From assembly GCF_037975245.1 (NCBI RefSeq), contig NC_092573.1, forward strand, positions 4,279,501 to 4,343,500: a DNA stretch of 64,000 nt, read 5' to 3'. Below, piece after piece: positions 1 to 12,850 of this stretch. Made by a program: the position numbers and the translations under genes. This DNA comes from Apostichopus japonicus. Lineage: Eukaryota; Echinodermata; Holothuroidea; Aspidochirotida; Stichopodidae. The notes under the pieces were generated by a model. That model saw only the letters and a program-made list of their open reading frames with translations. It was not told the origin of the DNA and did not search any database. The stretch's first letter is position 1, and each line of letters begins with the position of its first letter.

Positions 1-2193
1 CATCAAAACAAACACCAGTTAGTTTTCCAATTGACCCTATTTTTCAGGACAAGGTCTCCATACCAGCCAGTTGAATAAAATTACCCCCTTAGGATGCCAG
101 TAGGACTATAATATATATACACCCACTAAACAGCTATGGAAGTGCCTTCATTAGGACCTGAACCCAAGCTAGGAATAGAGAAAAACTCCTTGGGACCAGT
201 TAAGCATCCATACCTCACATCTACCATAAAGTTTGGCTGCATTTCATAAGAGCATTCGGTAAAAGAGCATCAAAAAGTACAATTTTGCAAAAGCTGTTAA
301 TCTGAGTAAAATAAAACGTTTAGGTAAAATGCTAAAAAATACAAATGAATTACATGTTTATACTGAAGATGATTTTACTTATACCATGTATAGATTATTC
401 ATGTATGTAAATTATTTAATACTTGAATCATTTTTTTTTTTCTATTTAATGTGATACAAAAATGCTGTGTGTGTGGCTAATGTAGGCATATGGTCTGGAT
501 GGCAACACGTATTCCCCTTTTCCCATGCTTACTCTGGATATGTGCGTGTGTGTCTGTATGTGACTATTTATGCTCATCTTAATTAATACAATTTATAAAC
601 CATCTTCATGCAGATTCTTACAATATGCCCCGACAGAATCCAGGTATGTCGTAAATCATAATACTACGTTATTTAGTGACTCACCAAATAAAATTTTAGC
701 AAGCCCTTCATATTCATGAATGACTGGATTCTTATTCATCAATGAAGCTAAAAAAGAAATTAAAAAAACATGGAGAGGAAGAACACAGAGAGACAAAATG
801 ACATCAATTTCTTTTCATAATTATAGCCAAATGGTCTCCTTTGAAAATTTACAAACATGTATGAAAATAAGTCTAAAAACCCTGTAAAGGTCTCCAAAAA
901 AAACCCAATCACCAAATTTGAGAACATTTTATGGATGCCAAGTCCATATATAATTCCACTTTTAATGAAATCCCAATTGACAAATTAAAATGTAAAAAAA
1001 AAAAAACTCCAAGCAAAGAACTTTGTTATCGCTGCGAGCCACCTTAAAAATTGCAAATCATATTCCAAAATATTTACCTGAAGGGTCAAGCAATCTTACG
1101 TATAGCTTGAAATTGAGATAACAACACAGTGAAAATATTAGCATACTAATTCACTTTTCATCTCACAGAAGGATGTAATAGAATCCCTTCATTTTCATAT
1201 CCAGGTTACAAAGAAAGAAGCAGAAGCAGTCGGTTCGGATGCTTAGAGAATGCAAGTATCGCCTGCCCATCTGTAAATATTTCAAAAGGATTTGCATGTA
1301 GGCTGGGGCAAAAAAATTATGACATACAAAATTACAATACAGAAAAAACTGTGAGTCTCCAGACCAGATTCTGAAGGATCATAGGTAGCATCAGACTCTC
1401 TAACTTTTAGTACAATGTAGAGAGATTAATTAAATTGGACAAGAAGGGAAGAAATATCAGCTATAAATTTTCAAATGGAAAATAAAAGAATAATAACCAT
1501 ATTTTTCAAATTAAAAGACTGACAACAGAAGATATGATATTCACATACCACTGATGAATGTAAATAACATTACCATGATGGTTTTTTTTATCCAATCAGT
1601 CAAAATTTGGAGATAGGATTGAAAGTGTGAGGGGGGGGGGGGGGGAATGGGAGGTGAGAATTGGGGGAAAGCTGGTTGTCAAAAGGGGGATGAAAGGTGG
1701 GTATGGGAGAAGACAAGGAAGACAAAGGGGGGAGGGAGAGGGGAAAGAAAAGGGAAGAGGGGAGTAAGGAAGGAGGAGAGAGGAGAAGGAGGGGTCAGAT
1801 CAGGTGGGTTGGACAAAGATAAATGCAGGGGGAGGTTAAAGGGGATAGATGCGTGGCTACATATGAGACTGCCATCAATGACTTTCTCGTAAATGAATGC
1901 ATGTTCTCCACTCCTGTCTTGAAGACAGAGTCACTGCTAGGTGAAAAAAGTCTTCCAGAACTCTGCAGGGATCCAGATATGAGTTTTAACCTTCTTATAG
2001 AGATTTATGAATTGCACACAAAAATCTTTCCCCAATGTTAATTGCATTGACTTGAATTGCCACGGGAAGACTGACAAGAGTGTCGGACAAAAGATATGCA
2101 TTAAGTTTGCGGAATGAGTCTTGTCGGTAAAAGTAAACTGAGACCGTTAAAATGTTTTAACATTGAACTTCACTATTTATTCTCTTCTCCATC
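1..2193. other. Non-coding, no gene recognised
   Basis: AT-rich sequence with A-runs and the G-run tract at 1631. A short + frame at 1823-2041 has no splice or family support. Nothing else is seen. Confidence 0.6.
1631..1850. repeat. G-run and purine-rich tract
   Basis: A run of about 16 G is followed by about 200 bp of nearly pure A/G sequence. Frames crossing it are rich in G, R, K and E and are not supported as a gene. Homopolymer length here is likely to be unreliable in assembly. Confidence 0.85.
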
Positions 2194-2430
2194 TCATTTT
2201 ATAGCTTTCATACGGTTCGGCTGCTCTTTTGATACAGTTTCTACAAGATATCGACCATAAATAATGACCGGAGACACTGGACATACACCAACAGAAGGTA
2301 TCAAGGGAAATTTAATAACTTCTAAATTGCTAATGGTCCTACGATTTGCGATCATCAAAATTTTGACAACTGTTTTTTCCTTTTTTATCTCACTACTTAG
2401 AGCAATATATTGCATTCTCTGAATATTAAC
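2194..2430 (-). CDS. Candidate terminal coding exon of an unidentified - strand gene
   Basis: On the minus strand an acceptor (actaagatttcag, just above 2430) opens a 78-codon frame that begins VNIQRMQYIALSSEIKKEK. It continues through NLEVIKFPLIPSVGVCPV and ends NRMKAIK-stop. AATAAA lies only about 13 nt past the stop (+ strand tttatt 2176-2181). The composition is protein-like, but no family is recognised and no partner exon was found. It could be the far 3' end of the RCC1-repeat gene, 20 kb away, or an unrelated gene, or chance. Confidence 0.28.
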   Translation of the reverse strand, partial: VNIQRMQYIALSSEIKKEKTVVKILMIANRRTISNLEVIKFPLIPSVGVCPVSPVIIYGRYLVETVSKEQPNRMKAIK

Positions 2431-5400
2431 CTGAAATCTTAGTGAAACAGTTGAAACTGTGTAATGAAATGAAGCTGGAGGGTGGATAACAACATATGGT
2501 TGACACAAGCAAAGCAATCATATATAAAATGACTGATAGCTCCGAGGTAGCATACAGAACAAACATTACAAACGCACTTCAGCTCCCAGGGTAAAAGAGA
2601 GGAGTTAAGCGGTCTTACGTTCATTGCCCAGGTTATCACAATTATTCACTGTTGAAATAATATCCTCGGCATCTCGTCAGCTAAAGATGTATAAATTTAG
2701 AAAGATAACGTAGTTTGGCAGAACTAGATTTTGCTCTAATGTTAGTTTGAATAGTTAAAATGCAGAGAGAAATGTGCATTTTAAAAGTCACAAGGCAGCT
2801 ATGAATTTTTTTCAGAGATCTGTGGGCTGCAATGTCCAAGTGAAACTTGTGGAAGCTACTTCCAGACGCGTACTGGAAAGGTTAAGATCTCAAAGCAAAA
2901 ATGACAGTTAATTCTTCGTCAACTACATTTATAAATGCTCAAGAGAACATAACATGATAGGTCAACAGCATCAACGAGGATGGGCCATAAAGCAAAAGTC
3001 TCAGGCTAAATTTATCAATTTTTAATATTATTATTATATTAATTTATTATTGTTTTCAGTAAGTTTTTATCATCATATTCTCTTATGGTTGAACCATGTG
3101 TACTTTGCTGGACTTCTTGCTCTCTGCAATATTATAAGGTAAGTACTGCAGTTTCCACCCTTTCATTTCAAAACTTTCAAGAGCAATAACGACAAACGTA
3201 TGAAATTGTACGGTGTGGGACATTACAACCGTGGACAAATGAACAGAAATAAACTCATTTCAGATTAATGAAGTAAAAGACTAAAGAATCTTAAAGAAAA
3301 ATCCCAATGGTGGGGGAATTGTGTTAATCAGAGCAGTTTAGTGAGGATTAAAGTAACTGGAACCGACTGTCACCTGGTGGGCTAAAGAAGGTCAATGCCT
3401 CACAGCATTTTCTCTTAAATAGTCTCTGGTAAAGCTGAATCAGCATGACGTGTAGAGCCATGCAACAACAAATTAACCTTTATAAATCAATGAAACAGCT
3501 GTAATGACATGTATGAAGCAGTCTCTAAAGAGTTGGCTGGTGATCAGAGTTAAGTTAAATGTTCGTCTAGAATTTGCGACGATGTTAAGATCCAAGATGT
3601 AGATTCAGAAGGCGGTGGAGGAATAGGATGAGGAGGAGGAGGAGGAGGAGGAGGAGGAGGAGGAGGAGGAGGAGGAGGAGGAGGAGGAGGAGGAGGAGGA
3701 GGAGGAGGAGGAGGAGGAGGAGGAGGAAGTCAGTGTTGATGACCCAGAAGTGGATCAGAGGTGGTACAGTGCTAAAAATGATTACGTGATTATGTACATG
3801 GGAATAAGGAATAGTCTTAAAGGAACAGGTGAGAGATGAGTGTAGTCAAGTTAGTTACAGTACATGGATTCAATCCTTCCATAAATTATTCACCGTCCAA
3901 CTAGTACCAGATTCTGTTCAAGTGGATTAGCAGGATGCAAGCCAGACCTCATTGCTGGTAGAAGGAGGATGCATGAAGACATTATCCCAGAAATGAATCA
4001 GCCAGATAGATCCCATGGAGCAAAGCGCTAGAAATGTTATCCAATTGGAGACCAGGTAAAGTTAGAAAGTTCAATAGTAGGTGAGGGGAGGGCAGTATAA
4101 AATCTGCAGCCATAAACTATGAATGAGAATTATAGCTATAATTAAGCGATGCAAAAGCTGAGAAGATATGATAGGTGGTACTGCAGCTTTTAAATGGTAG
4201 TGACTGGTATTAATGGTGCAGTCAATATACAGGGGTATAGACTAACAATGCCTTAGCTTCCCCTCATACAGTAACCAGGTTGGTAATGGTTAAAATTGGT
4301 TTTTATTACACAAGTGTGCGAAGGTGAGTAGCGTAGATATGCTTAGCTGGCATGCCCTGGAGTACTGGCCGGTGCCCGCCATCACTTGCCTTGACACCGC
4401 AATTATGTTCACACCGGTACATGTATATCTACATGTGGTTCCCAAAGAGATTTGAACATTGGGGTTGGAAGGCAAGGGTTTGCTCTTACCCAAATGAAAT
4501 GCTTATCCAGCATTTTGGACTAATGGCATCTAGGTCAGAAGATTTGATTTAGCCAACAATTACATTTAGGTAGTCAATGTAATAATGCAAAGTAATCTTA
4601 CTCACTGTTGTTTCGTTGCTTCTCTTCTTATTTTTAATCTTGACCGTTTCATGAACATTGTACATACAAACACACCCATTCACACATACTGACACATATG
4701 CAAACAATAGTAAATGTACACATTGTACAGGTGCATAGCCATGAACAATGTGTTAGTACAGTTATACAATTGTCAAAGAGGATTACATCAAATAGCTTGG
4801 AGATTTTCTTCATTTTGTGAAAAAATACTTCCACAACCATTCTCTCAAACTAGGCCACAGAATATACATCAATTTTATATGTGTCTAGTTTCTCATGATA
4901 TATACTCTTCTACTAGTAAACATTTCATCTGGCTGGTATATATTTAAAAACTTGATGGATATATATATATATATAAATTTATATATATATACCCTTACCG
5001 CTAATGTTTAGCCTCAAGAAATCCTTTTCCACAAGTCTCAATTACTGTAACATGTGGGTATCATTTTCAGCAATTCTATTCACCTGCACATCAAAGGGAC
5101 TTTAACAATCCAACAACTTCAACTTGGTAATAAAATCACTCATCCCGTCTTTTCACCATTCAACAGAAGCTAATGGCACCCAGCGATTGGGGCTCAAAGT
5201 TCACCACTTTTATAATGTGCATGCAGGCCTTTACTGCCTGCCACACAGACCAAACATTATAACAACAAAAGTAGTCCCACTTGAGCTTCTGGTGTAAGAA
5301 CATCGTTAACAAGTGAATTCTTCGCCCGTGATAGACGCCAAAGAGTGAGATTGACAAATGTCAGTCATCCAACGACCTGCAACTTAGGCTCCGCCTCTAG

Positions 5401-7096
5401 ACCGGCCCCCTTCTTACAGTTTCAAAGCTGCTCTGCTCTCTCTGCCTCTCTGTCTGCAGAGCTATAGATAACCTCATGACGCAGACTGAATGCAAACCCA
5501 AAGGTTTTAGTAAAAATGGTGGAATTTTAAGAAAAACAAATACATTTTTTCAGCAGTTGTGTTTGCGAGTTAAATGTTTTCTTTGCTGTGTGTAGTAGGT
5601 AGACAGATGCAGAAGCTTTCAGACTGTTCATTGATCAAGCCTAGAAGGCAAAAGTTTCTTAGCTTTAAATTGGCTTCAGCTTATTTGGATATGATCAAAA
5701 GTTTTTTTTTTCTTTCTTTCTTCTTTGACTAGGTTTTATGAAATTTTATAATATTTCATAAAAAGGTTACTGACCGCACATGGTTCAGTCTTGGCCTAGA
5801 GGGTTATGAAATATCAAAATTTTACTTTTCTTTTTTTGCTCCTTCTCTCTCTCTCTCTCTCTTGACTGTCTTCTGGTTTCAGTTGACTGGTAACATTAGT
5901 GTTGGTGTTATGCACATGATGAGGGCGATAGCTTGCCAAAACAGATGAGCGTGCATCACGACAACTAACAGACAACACGGCGCCGCAACCCTTGTGAGTC
6001 AGCAAACTGTACCATAGATTCGCCCGCAAACTCGACGGGCTGACTTTGAGCGGAAAAAGTAGCTCTGAGCTGGATCCAATTACGTAGGGAAAGGTAAATA
6101 TTCTGCGATGATAGCGGCCAAGATAGGCAGGTGAAGGGCCTCTCCTTACAGAGTGTTGGCTAAGAAACGGCAGCTCAGCCAAGATGGAATGTGATACAAG
6201 TGGATTTCGACGAATGCATTAAGTCGTCGTCGTTGCTGTTTTTTTTTTGCTTACTTCATGAGAATGTTTTCTGCCAGGTAATAATTGACAAGGGGGTTGT
6301 CATATTTCGCTGACACCAGAGTGAGAGGTGGTAACCGAATATTCTGCCGACGGAGACATTTTATGACGCAAAATATCATAAAAAGAAGGTCAACTGGATG
6401 CAGATTAGTTTCAATGAGAGCAGAGTTTTTTTTTCCCAAACAAAACATTCGTCGCCTTTTTACAGGCAGCTGAGTGAACTTGTTCAACTTTTTGTTTTTC
6501 CTTTGTTTTATTTTCTCTTCTCTTCTCTTCTCTTCTATTTTTTTTTTTTTTTTTTTTGGCATTCAATGAATTATTCATGAAGCGAGAGCACGGAGCGGCT
6601 ACAATGAAATGATAACATGGAAAAGTTTCGTAAAAACGGCAACTAGACAATCAAAACTGATAAAGTCACTGGATCGTATAATTTTATGCAAACAGCATCT
6701 GGAGTTTAGATCAACACTCAGGATCCTATTTTGTCACTGTTATAAGTGTTCAACTTTGATATTTGCATTTCATTTTCATCTCAAAACTGTCATCAGTTTT
6801 TGAAGCCAATTTCAATGTTCAATTTTTTTTCTTTGTTTGGTATCTCTCAGCTTTTGGAGAAGTTTCAACATTTCTTAGTCTACAAAGAAAATCATTACCA
6901 TCTTGCATTGCAGTAACTTTATTCTTGGGTATACATGCGTTAGCGTGTAGTGTTAGGTGTCTCGTCACAGTAATGTACAGAGGGATGGCAGGTTTATTTT
7001 ACAGGGTTATATGTAGTCTGTGCCATTTGTGGGTAGATAATATAACAAATTGGATTTTACTACAAAAATAATTGAGGATAATTGATTGAGAAAGGC
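2431..7096. other. Non-coding stretch with simple repeats
   Basis: It holds the (GGA)n tract, a short (AT)n at 4958-4990, CT- and T-rich runs near 5700-5865 and TCTCT/T runs near 6518-6560. A mildly CpG-enriched patch at about 5930-6190 could be an old promoter, but no exon was found beside it. Confidence 0.5.
3628..3727. repeat. (GGA)n microsatellite, ~100 bp
   Basis: Uninterrupted AGG triplets, about 33 copies, with no open gene around them. A strand-asymmetric purine tract. Confidence 0.97.
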
Positions 7097-7676
7097 AGGG
7101 TCAATAGGGTGCAGTTGATTTGGTAGCAGGGTCAATAGGGTGCAGTTGATTTGGTAGTAGGGTCAATAAGGTGCAGTTGATTTGGTAGTAGGGTCAATAG
7201 GGTGCAGTTGATTTGGTAGTAGGGTCAATAGGATGCAGTTGATTTGATAGCAGAGTCAATAAGATGCAGTTGATTTGGTAGAAGGGTCAAAAGGGTGCAG
7301 ATGATTTGGTAGCAAGGTCAATAGGGTGCAGTTGACTTGGTAGCAAGGTCAATAAGGTGCAGTTGACTTGGTAGCAGGGTCAATAGGGTGCAGTTGATTT
7401 GGTAGCAGGGTAAATAAGATGCAGTTGATTTGGTAGCAAGGTCAATAGGGTGCAGTTGACTTGGTAGCAAGGTCAATAAGGTGCAGTTGACTTGGTAGCT
7501 GGGTCAATAGGGTGCAGTTGATTTGGTAGCAGGGTAAATAAGATGCAGTTGACTTGGTAGCAGGGTCAATAGGGTGCAGTTGACTTGGTAGCAAGGTCAA
7601 TAAGATGCAGTTGATTTGGTAGCAGGGTCAATAAGGTGCAGTTGATTTGGTAGCAGGGTCAATAGGGTGCAGTTGA
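7097..7676. repeat. 31-bp minisatellite, about 19 copies
   Basis: The unit is GGTCAATAGGGTGCAGTTGATTTGGTAGCAG with point variants (AAGATG, GACTTGG, AAATAAG). Register is held at 31 bp throughout. No gene is seen within it. Confidence 0.95.
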
Positions 7677-10600
7677 TGACCATCTTGTTGAAGTTCTGTC
7701 AATGAAGCTGCGTATTGGTCATGTACCACAACAGAGCTCTCACAATTTATCAGGTTGTTTGAATCACTACTCAAAGCAGACATTCTCTGGCAATGTTACT
7801 TGGATATTTAATATTTAAAAAAAAATCTTAATGGAGATGAAAATTAAGGAGTGGGGGGGGGGGGGGGTGTATCAAGCCAAATCATAAAAATGTTGACAGG
7901 TAACACTTACAAATACCAATGTTTGTACAACTAGAGATAAATCTCTCATAATACATATATTTCTGTACAAATTGTTTGGAATATCAAATGGCAAATCCAT
8001 AATGTCGCCATGCATAAATGCATGTTAATTTCCTGATAAATATTCATTTGGTTAAAAAAAAGAGCTGTTTGTCACTTTTGTGTCATTTTTGAGACCCTAG
8101 AATTGATATATGGTGTCAAGTAAAGTATGATGCAAAATGTCACAAAATATTGACAAAAACTCCACAAGCCCGAGAATAGACGTGAACGTCTCTGAAATAA
8201 AAACGACAGGTACACTTTTCCTGACAGTCTTTGCCAGAAATGAGTTCTACTTTTATGGAAACTTGTCAGCTGCATGCGTCATAATTAGAGACAGGTCTGT
8301 AAAACTCAAAATTAACAGCAAAACTGGATGGCTGAGTCTCATCTTAGTTGTAAAGGTAAGCCTTCTGGCCTGATATTCCAGTTTTTGTGGTTCTCTATAC
8401 CGACGATGTGTTATTCAACCTCGTCGCTTCTGGAAACTATAGAGGGATACGTTCCAAAGACTTTAGTCATTTCCTGGACGTACATCTCCCGAGTTTTGTC
8501 AGATTAGATGAACATATTTATTTAATTAAAATATAAAAAATCAGGTTATATGCTGATATGTTATATCACAGAGCTCATTGCACACATGTTTCTGACTGTG
8601 GTTGTTATTATCATTCTTTGAGAGCAAATAATCATGTTACATGCATCTATTCATCTATGGAAATTAATTTACAATCATGAAACATAGAAGTATCCATGTC
8701 AGGTGACGCCATCAAAAGATGTTTGAAAAACATTTCTTTCCAACTAAAAAAATCATACCTTTATTTTGTCTGAATTTTTTCATCCAAAATGTCCAAAGTT
8801 GGCCAAAATATATAGTCCTAGTTTAATTTAAATCTGCTTCTAGCATTTCAGTTGCACCTATCATGATTCTGACAAAGTCAGATATATTCATACATGCATA
8901 TATTTGGATATTCATATATATTCAAATCATTCATAAGTCTCAATCAAACTAAGAAAGCTATCTAGTTAGAACTATTTGGCTACAAGTTCATACTAGCCAA
9001 TTATTCACCATTTCATCTAATTAATATGGCCACCCTTTTGATTTTTTGTTTTTGTTTTGCCTACTGTTATTATCACTTCTGGTAGGATTTTGATGTTCTC
9101 TCCATATCTGTCAAACATTATGCATCTGTCTCTTGGAGTTCCCCATCTCTCATGTTCCCAATTTTTTTTTTTTTAGGTACACCTGGATTCTTCTCTCTTT
9201 TATACATTACAGAATTGCAGAATGCTAGTGTGTTTCTTTACATCTCTATTAATGGATTACTGTTTGTAAACCTGATGTTATGGGCCCTGTTCAGCAGCAC
9301 ACTTTGAGCCTAATTTGATATTAGGCCAACGATGTCACTGCCATTATAAGTGATTAGACAAATGGAACAGCAGCAATTTAAAATAAATGGTTACGTTAAC
9401 TTTGTTACAGAACAATGCACACATTACGGGATCAAAAGTATATTACTTAAGTGATTGCTGGTGGGACAAACGGGCAGTTTTATGTCATTTAAGTAGAGAA
9501 ACGTTGAATTTTAGCTGAATTCTCCATTCGAACCGAACCAGTATTCAGCTGACTGTGACCTTAATTTTTAACTCAATTTTTTCTTATTTTTAAATGACTT
9601 GGGGCACTGAAGATGTCACCTGGACTCACAATTTGCAAACCTGCACTTATAATTATGAGAGTGGTAATATAGTCTCTGCTACCATATGATGCATGAAATA
9701 ATTGAGGTAAATGAAGGTTGAAATTGTAGGACAGGATCACCCCAAAAAAAATAGTTTACGGGAGTTAATAAGTCTTAAATTTTCCCAGATTTTGGGAAAT
9801 AAAGTAGGATATAAAAGAGAAAAGGTTGAATTTGAGACAGTTCCTCTTTTTGTTCACCTTCTGAAAAAGTTGCACCCTGAAGGAGCAATTCATTCTATAA
9901 ATATGAGACCGACTTTATTACAGCAGGCGGTGGTCTGTTTTTGCATTTTGGCAGATATTTTACCAAACTCACTCTCGATGACTTAATAATTCCACGTCAA
10001 GGAGGGTACAAATTACCGAGGCATAGATGTATATATGCAGTAGTATATGATGCTATCAAAATATGAGTAATATTATCTATGGGTTTAATTAACAGAAGAT
10101 TAATAGACAAAAGTGGGATTTATATGCTAAACTTGATTAAACTGTTAATTGTAAAACTTTTAGCAATCATGTGTAAATAAATATGCCAAGTTCTATATTA
10201 GGCCATGTTACCATGAGTACTTTTATTGTAATGGATTTAACACATGGGAACTTAAATGACAGACTTGAAAGTGTGGCAATTATAACTAAATAACTAAAGT
10301 GTGGCTATGGATGACTTACAAGGTACTTACAGATGACTTAAGTGTACTGAAGTCATGTAGCACTTGAAGCACATGTGCTATGTTTACCTAGTATATCTTG
10401 AATGGAAGGATATAATCTGATTGCTGTATGAGACATGAAGACTGTAATACTGGTTGTCTACAACTCGATTTACAGAACAGATGGGGCCACCTGCGACCCA
10501 CAAGCAAATATTTCAGCCCACAAGGTTTTCAGGAAGTTTATATAAAAACAAAAGTAAAACATGAAACATGTTTACTTTGGGGACTTTGGCTTACTGTTAA

Positions 10601-12176
10601 GACTGGCAGCACATGTGCACATAGATGCAGTGCAGCTGTTACGTGGAGACAGGTAAGTGCTAACAATTAGAAACTACTGACATCCTAAGTTTTGGACCTA
10701 TCAAATTGCTACATTAGGCAGCTGGTACTAAAAAACTTTGTTACAAACATCAGCAACTTTCTTTTACCTATACCTCTCCCATTCATCACTCCCACCCCCA
10801 AACACCCAAAAGGAGTTAACCCCCCCCCCCCCCCGATAAGATACAACTATCTTTCTCTTACTAACACATCTGTATAATGACTATCACAAATTTGACATTC
10901 TAAGATAACAAGCAAAGTCTGTAACTTCACAAAATACCCGCACATAACCACATTTTAATGTCCGTCTAACATACTCTACCAACATACGATACTTTTACAA
11001 CTCCGCAAAAAAAAAACACCAAAAAAAACTTTTTTGATTTGAGATGATTATGTTGCTTGGATTGATTGTAAGATGTAAAATCTCAAAACGTTGTCAAAGA
11101 CAAACGCGGGAGACGTTTCGACAAGAGGATTGACGAGTCTCGTTCACCGTTTCAGAAGCCGAAGACCGTGATCAAAGTAATTACAAGACCCTACGCTCAA
11201 CTCAAATATTTATTTTAAAGCTAATACTCTCCTCTTCCTCATCCTCATCCTCCTACTCCAGCTTATTCTTCATTCTAGAGACAAATTTACTACCTCGGTA
11301 GAAAATATTACTACATTCTGACAAATAACCTTGAAAGAATTTTTTTTTTTTTTTTTTTTGGTCTTCTTCTTTTTTGTTCTCTTTCTCAAAATATCTCATC
11401 CTTGTATATCTTCCTGTAGCAGCAGTTCCTATAGTGCTCATGTCAAATATGTATCCGTTGTGAAGAGTAGTTATCAAGAGGAGAGCTCAAGTTTCCCTTT
11501 TTTTTTGAGTTACAAGCTCACCTCCAAAAAAATATCAGAAAGGGATAGACAGATACATGTCTCCTCCAGAAGAGAATATTCGGTAAATCACTTTCTTCCG
11601 CAGAGAAAACATATTTTTCTATCTGTTATCTAAAGGCTCAGGTGTTGGCTACATGAGACGCATATATATGATTTTGAAATCTTCAAAAGAGAAATACGAT
11701 TTGTACCTGTCACATTCTTCATTTCACAAAATGAAATTGTGGAAAGGTTGTCTTGTATTTCACAAGTACAGCCAAACTTTATCAAGAAGGAAAACAAGGG
11801 AGACACAACTGACTTTGATTTTCAAGCAAAAATGATGGAAGACTGTTGACGCCATTTGGCATTTTGTTTACATAATGTTTGACATGGTTCGTCCAACTGT
11901 AGGGTAAAGGGCAGCGTTTTGTTTATAACGACAGATGAAGAGTTTTATCAAAGTTGAAGAGAAATGTTTCATACAGAATGGAGCGATGATTAAAACCAAA
12001 AATAAAATTTGTAGCTTTTATGGGCAAGACATGGGCTCTAAATATACACCAAATAAATAGAATGAAAAGCGGAAAATGAAAAAGAGATAGATATATGCAT
12101 GTACCTACAGTCAAATGAATTCATATGCTACAATGCCTGCTGTCTGCTGATAAATTCTAATCACAAATTTGTTTCC

Positions 12177-12178
<2 letters not shown>
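7677..12178. other. Non-coding stretch, no gene recognised
   Basis: AT-rich. It has G/C homopolymers near 7855 and 10820 and poly-T near 11340. Two + frames end in good donors (8355 GTAAGC, 10652 GTAAGT) but have no recognisable protein content or matching acceptors. Confidence 0.5.
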
Positions 12179-12258
<80 letters not shown>

Positions 12259-12273
12259 TATATATATATATAG

Positions 12274-12343
<70 letters not shown>

Positions 12344-12388
12344 ATATATATATCCATATATACATATATATCCATATATATATCCATG
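12179..12388. repeat. (AT)n microsatellite, ~210 bp
   Basis: Almost pure TA repeats with rare G or extra T interruptions, then TATATCCATATA variants. The whole tract is close to self-complementary. Open frames of alternating I and Y here are artefacts. Confidence 0.97.
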
Positions 12389-12602
12389 CTGATGTAACAC
12401 AGTATGTCATCATCATTGGACCAGGCACTGAGAATGTATCGCATAGAGTCCTGCTTAAATCTGCATTAAATGCCAGCACAGAATGTGCAGCTGTTACATG
12501 GCAGTTATAAGCAATTGCTGGACCAGATAGAGCCTGCACATGTAGGTATGCATGGATTAGCGACCTGTCAGGGCAGTTATAAGCAATGGCTGGACCACAT
12601 AA

Positions 12603-12850
12603 GGAGTGTTAGCTCAGTGGTTAACGCCGGTGCCTCCCAATCATAAGGTCCCCAGTTCGAGTCACTCCAAGATTAATGTATGGCGTCCAGTTACAGAGTT
12701 GTTGACAATTGACAATTCATAATCATGGAAATTAAATATGAATCTAAGAGACTGACTTCGGTCAGCTTGCGGCTTTTACAAGCCAATGATGGCTTCTTCG
12801 CGAGTTCCTGCTTGCAGGAGGATTTAAAATACATACATAATAACATACAT
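12603..12850 (+). mobile_element. tRNA-derived SINE
   Basis: The head (12604-12672) has an A box (TAGCTCAGTGGTTAACG) and a B box (AGTTCGAGTC) at tRNA spacing. The body contains CTTCGGTCAGCTTGCGGC and GCGAGTTCCTGCTTGCAGG. The tail is a run of ATACATACATAA repeats. The Pol III promoter boxes look intact, but the acceptor stem does not pair as in a functional tRNA. Confidence 0.7.

Noticed and set aside
5814-6182. 122-codon minus-strand frame
   Set aside because: It ends in CT-repeat-encoded RERERE sequence and has no family resemblance; only the mild CpG enrichment was kept.
8137-8373. 78-codon + frame ending in a GTAAGC donor
   Set aside because: No acceptor or recognisable protein; an equally long frame exists on the opposite strand.
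12157-12444. Minus-strand frames of alternating I and Y
   Set aside because: Direct translation of the (AT)n microsatellite.
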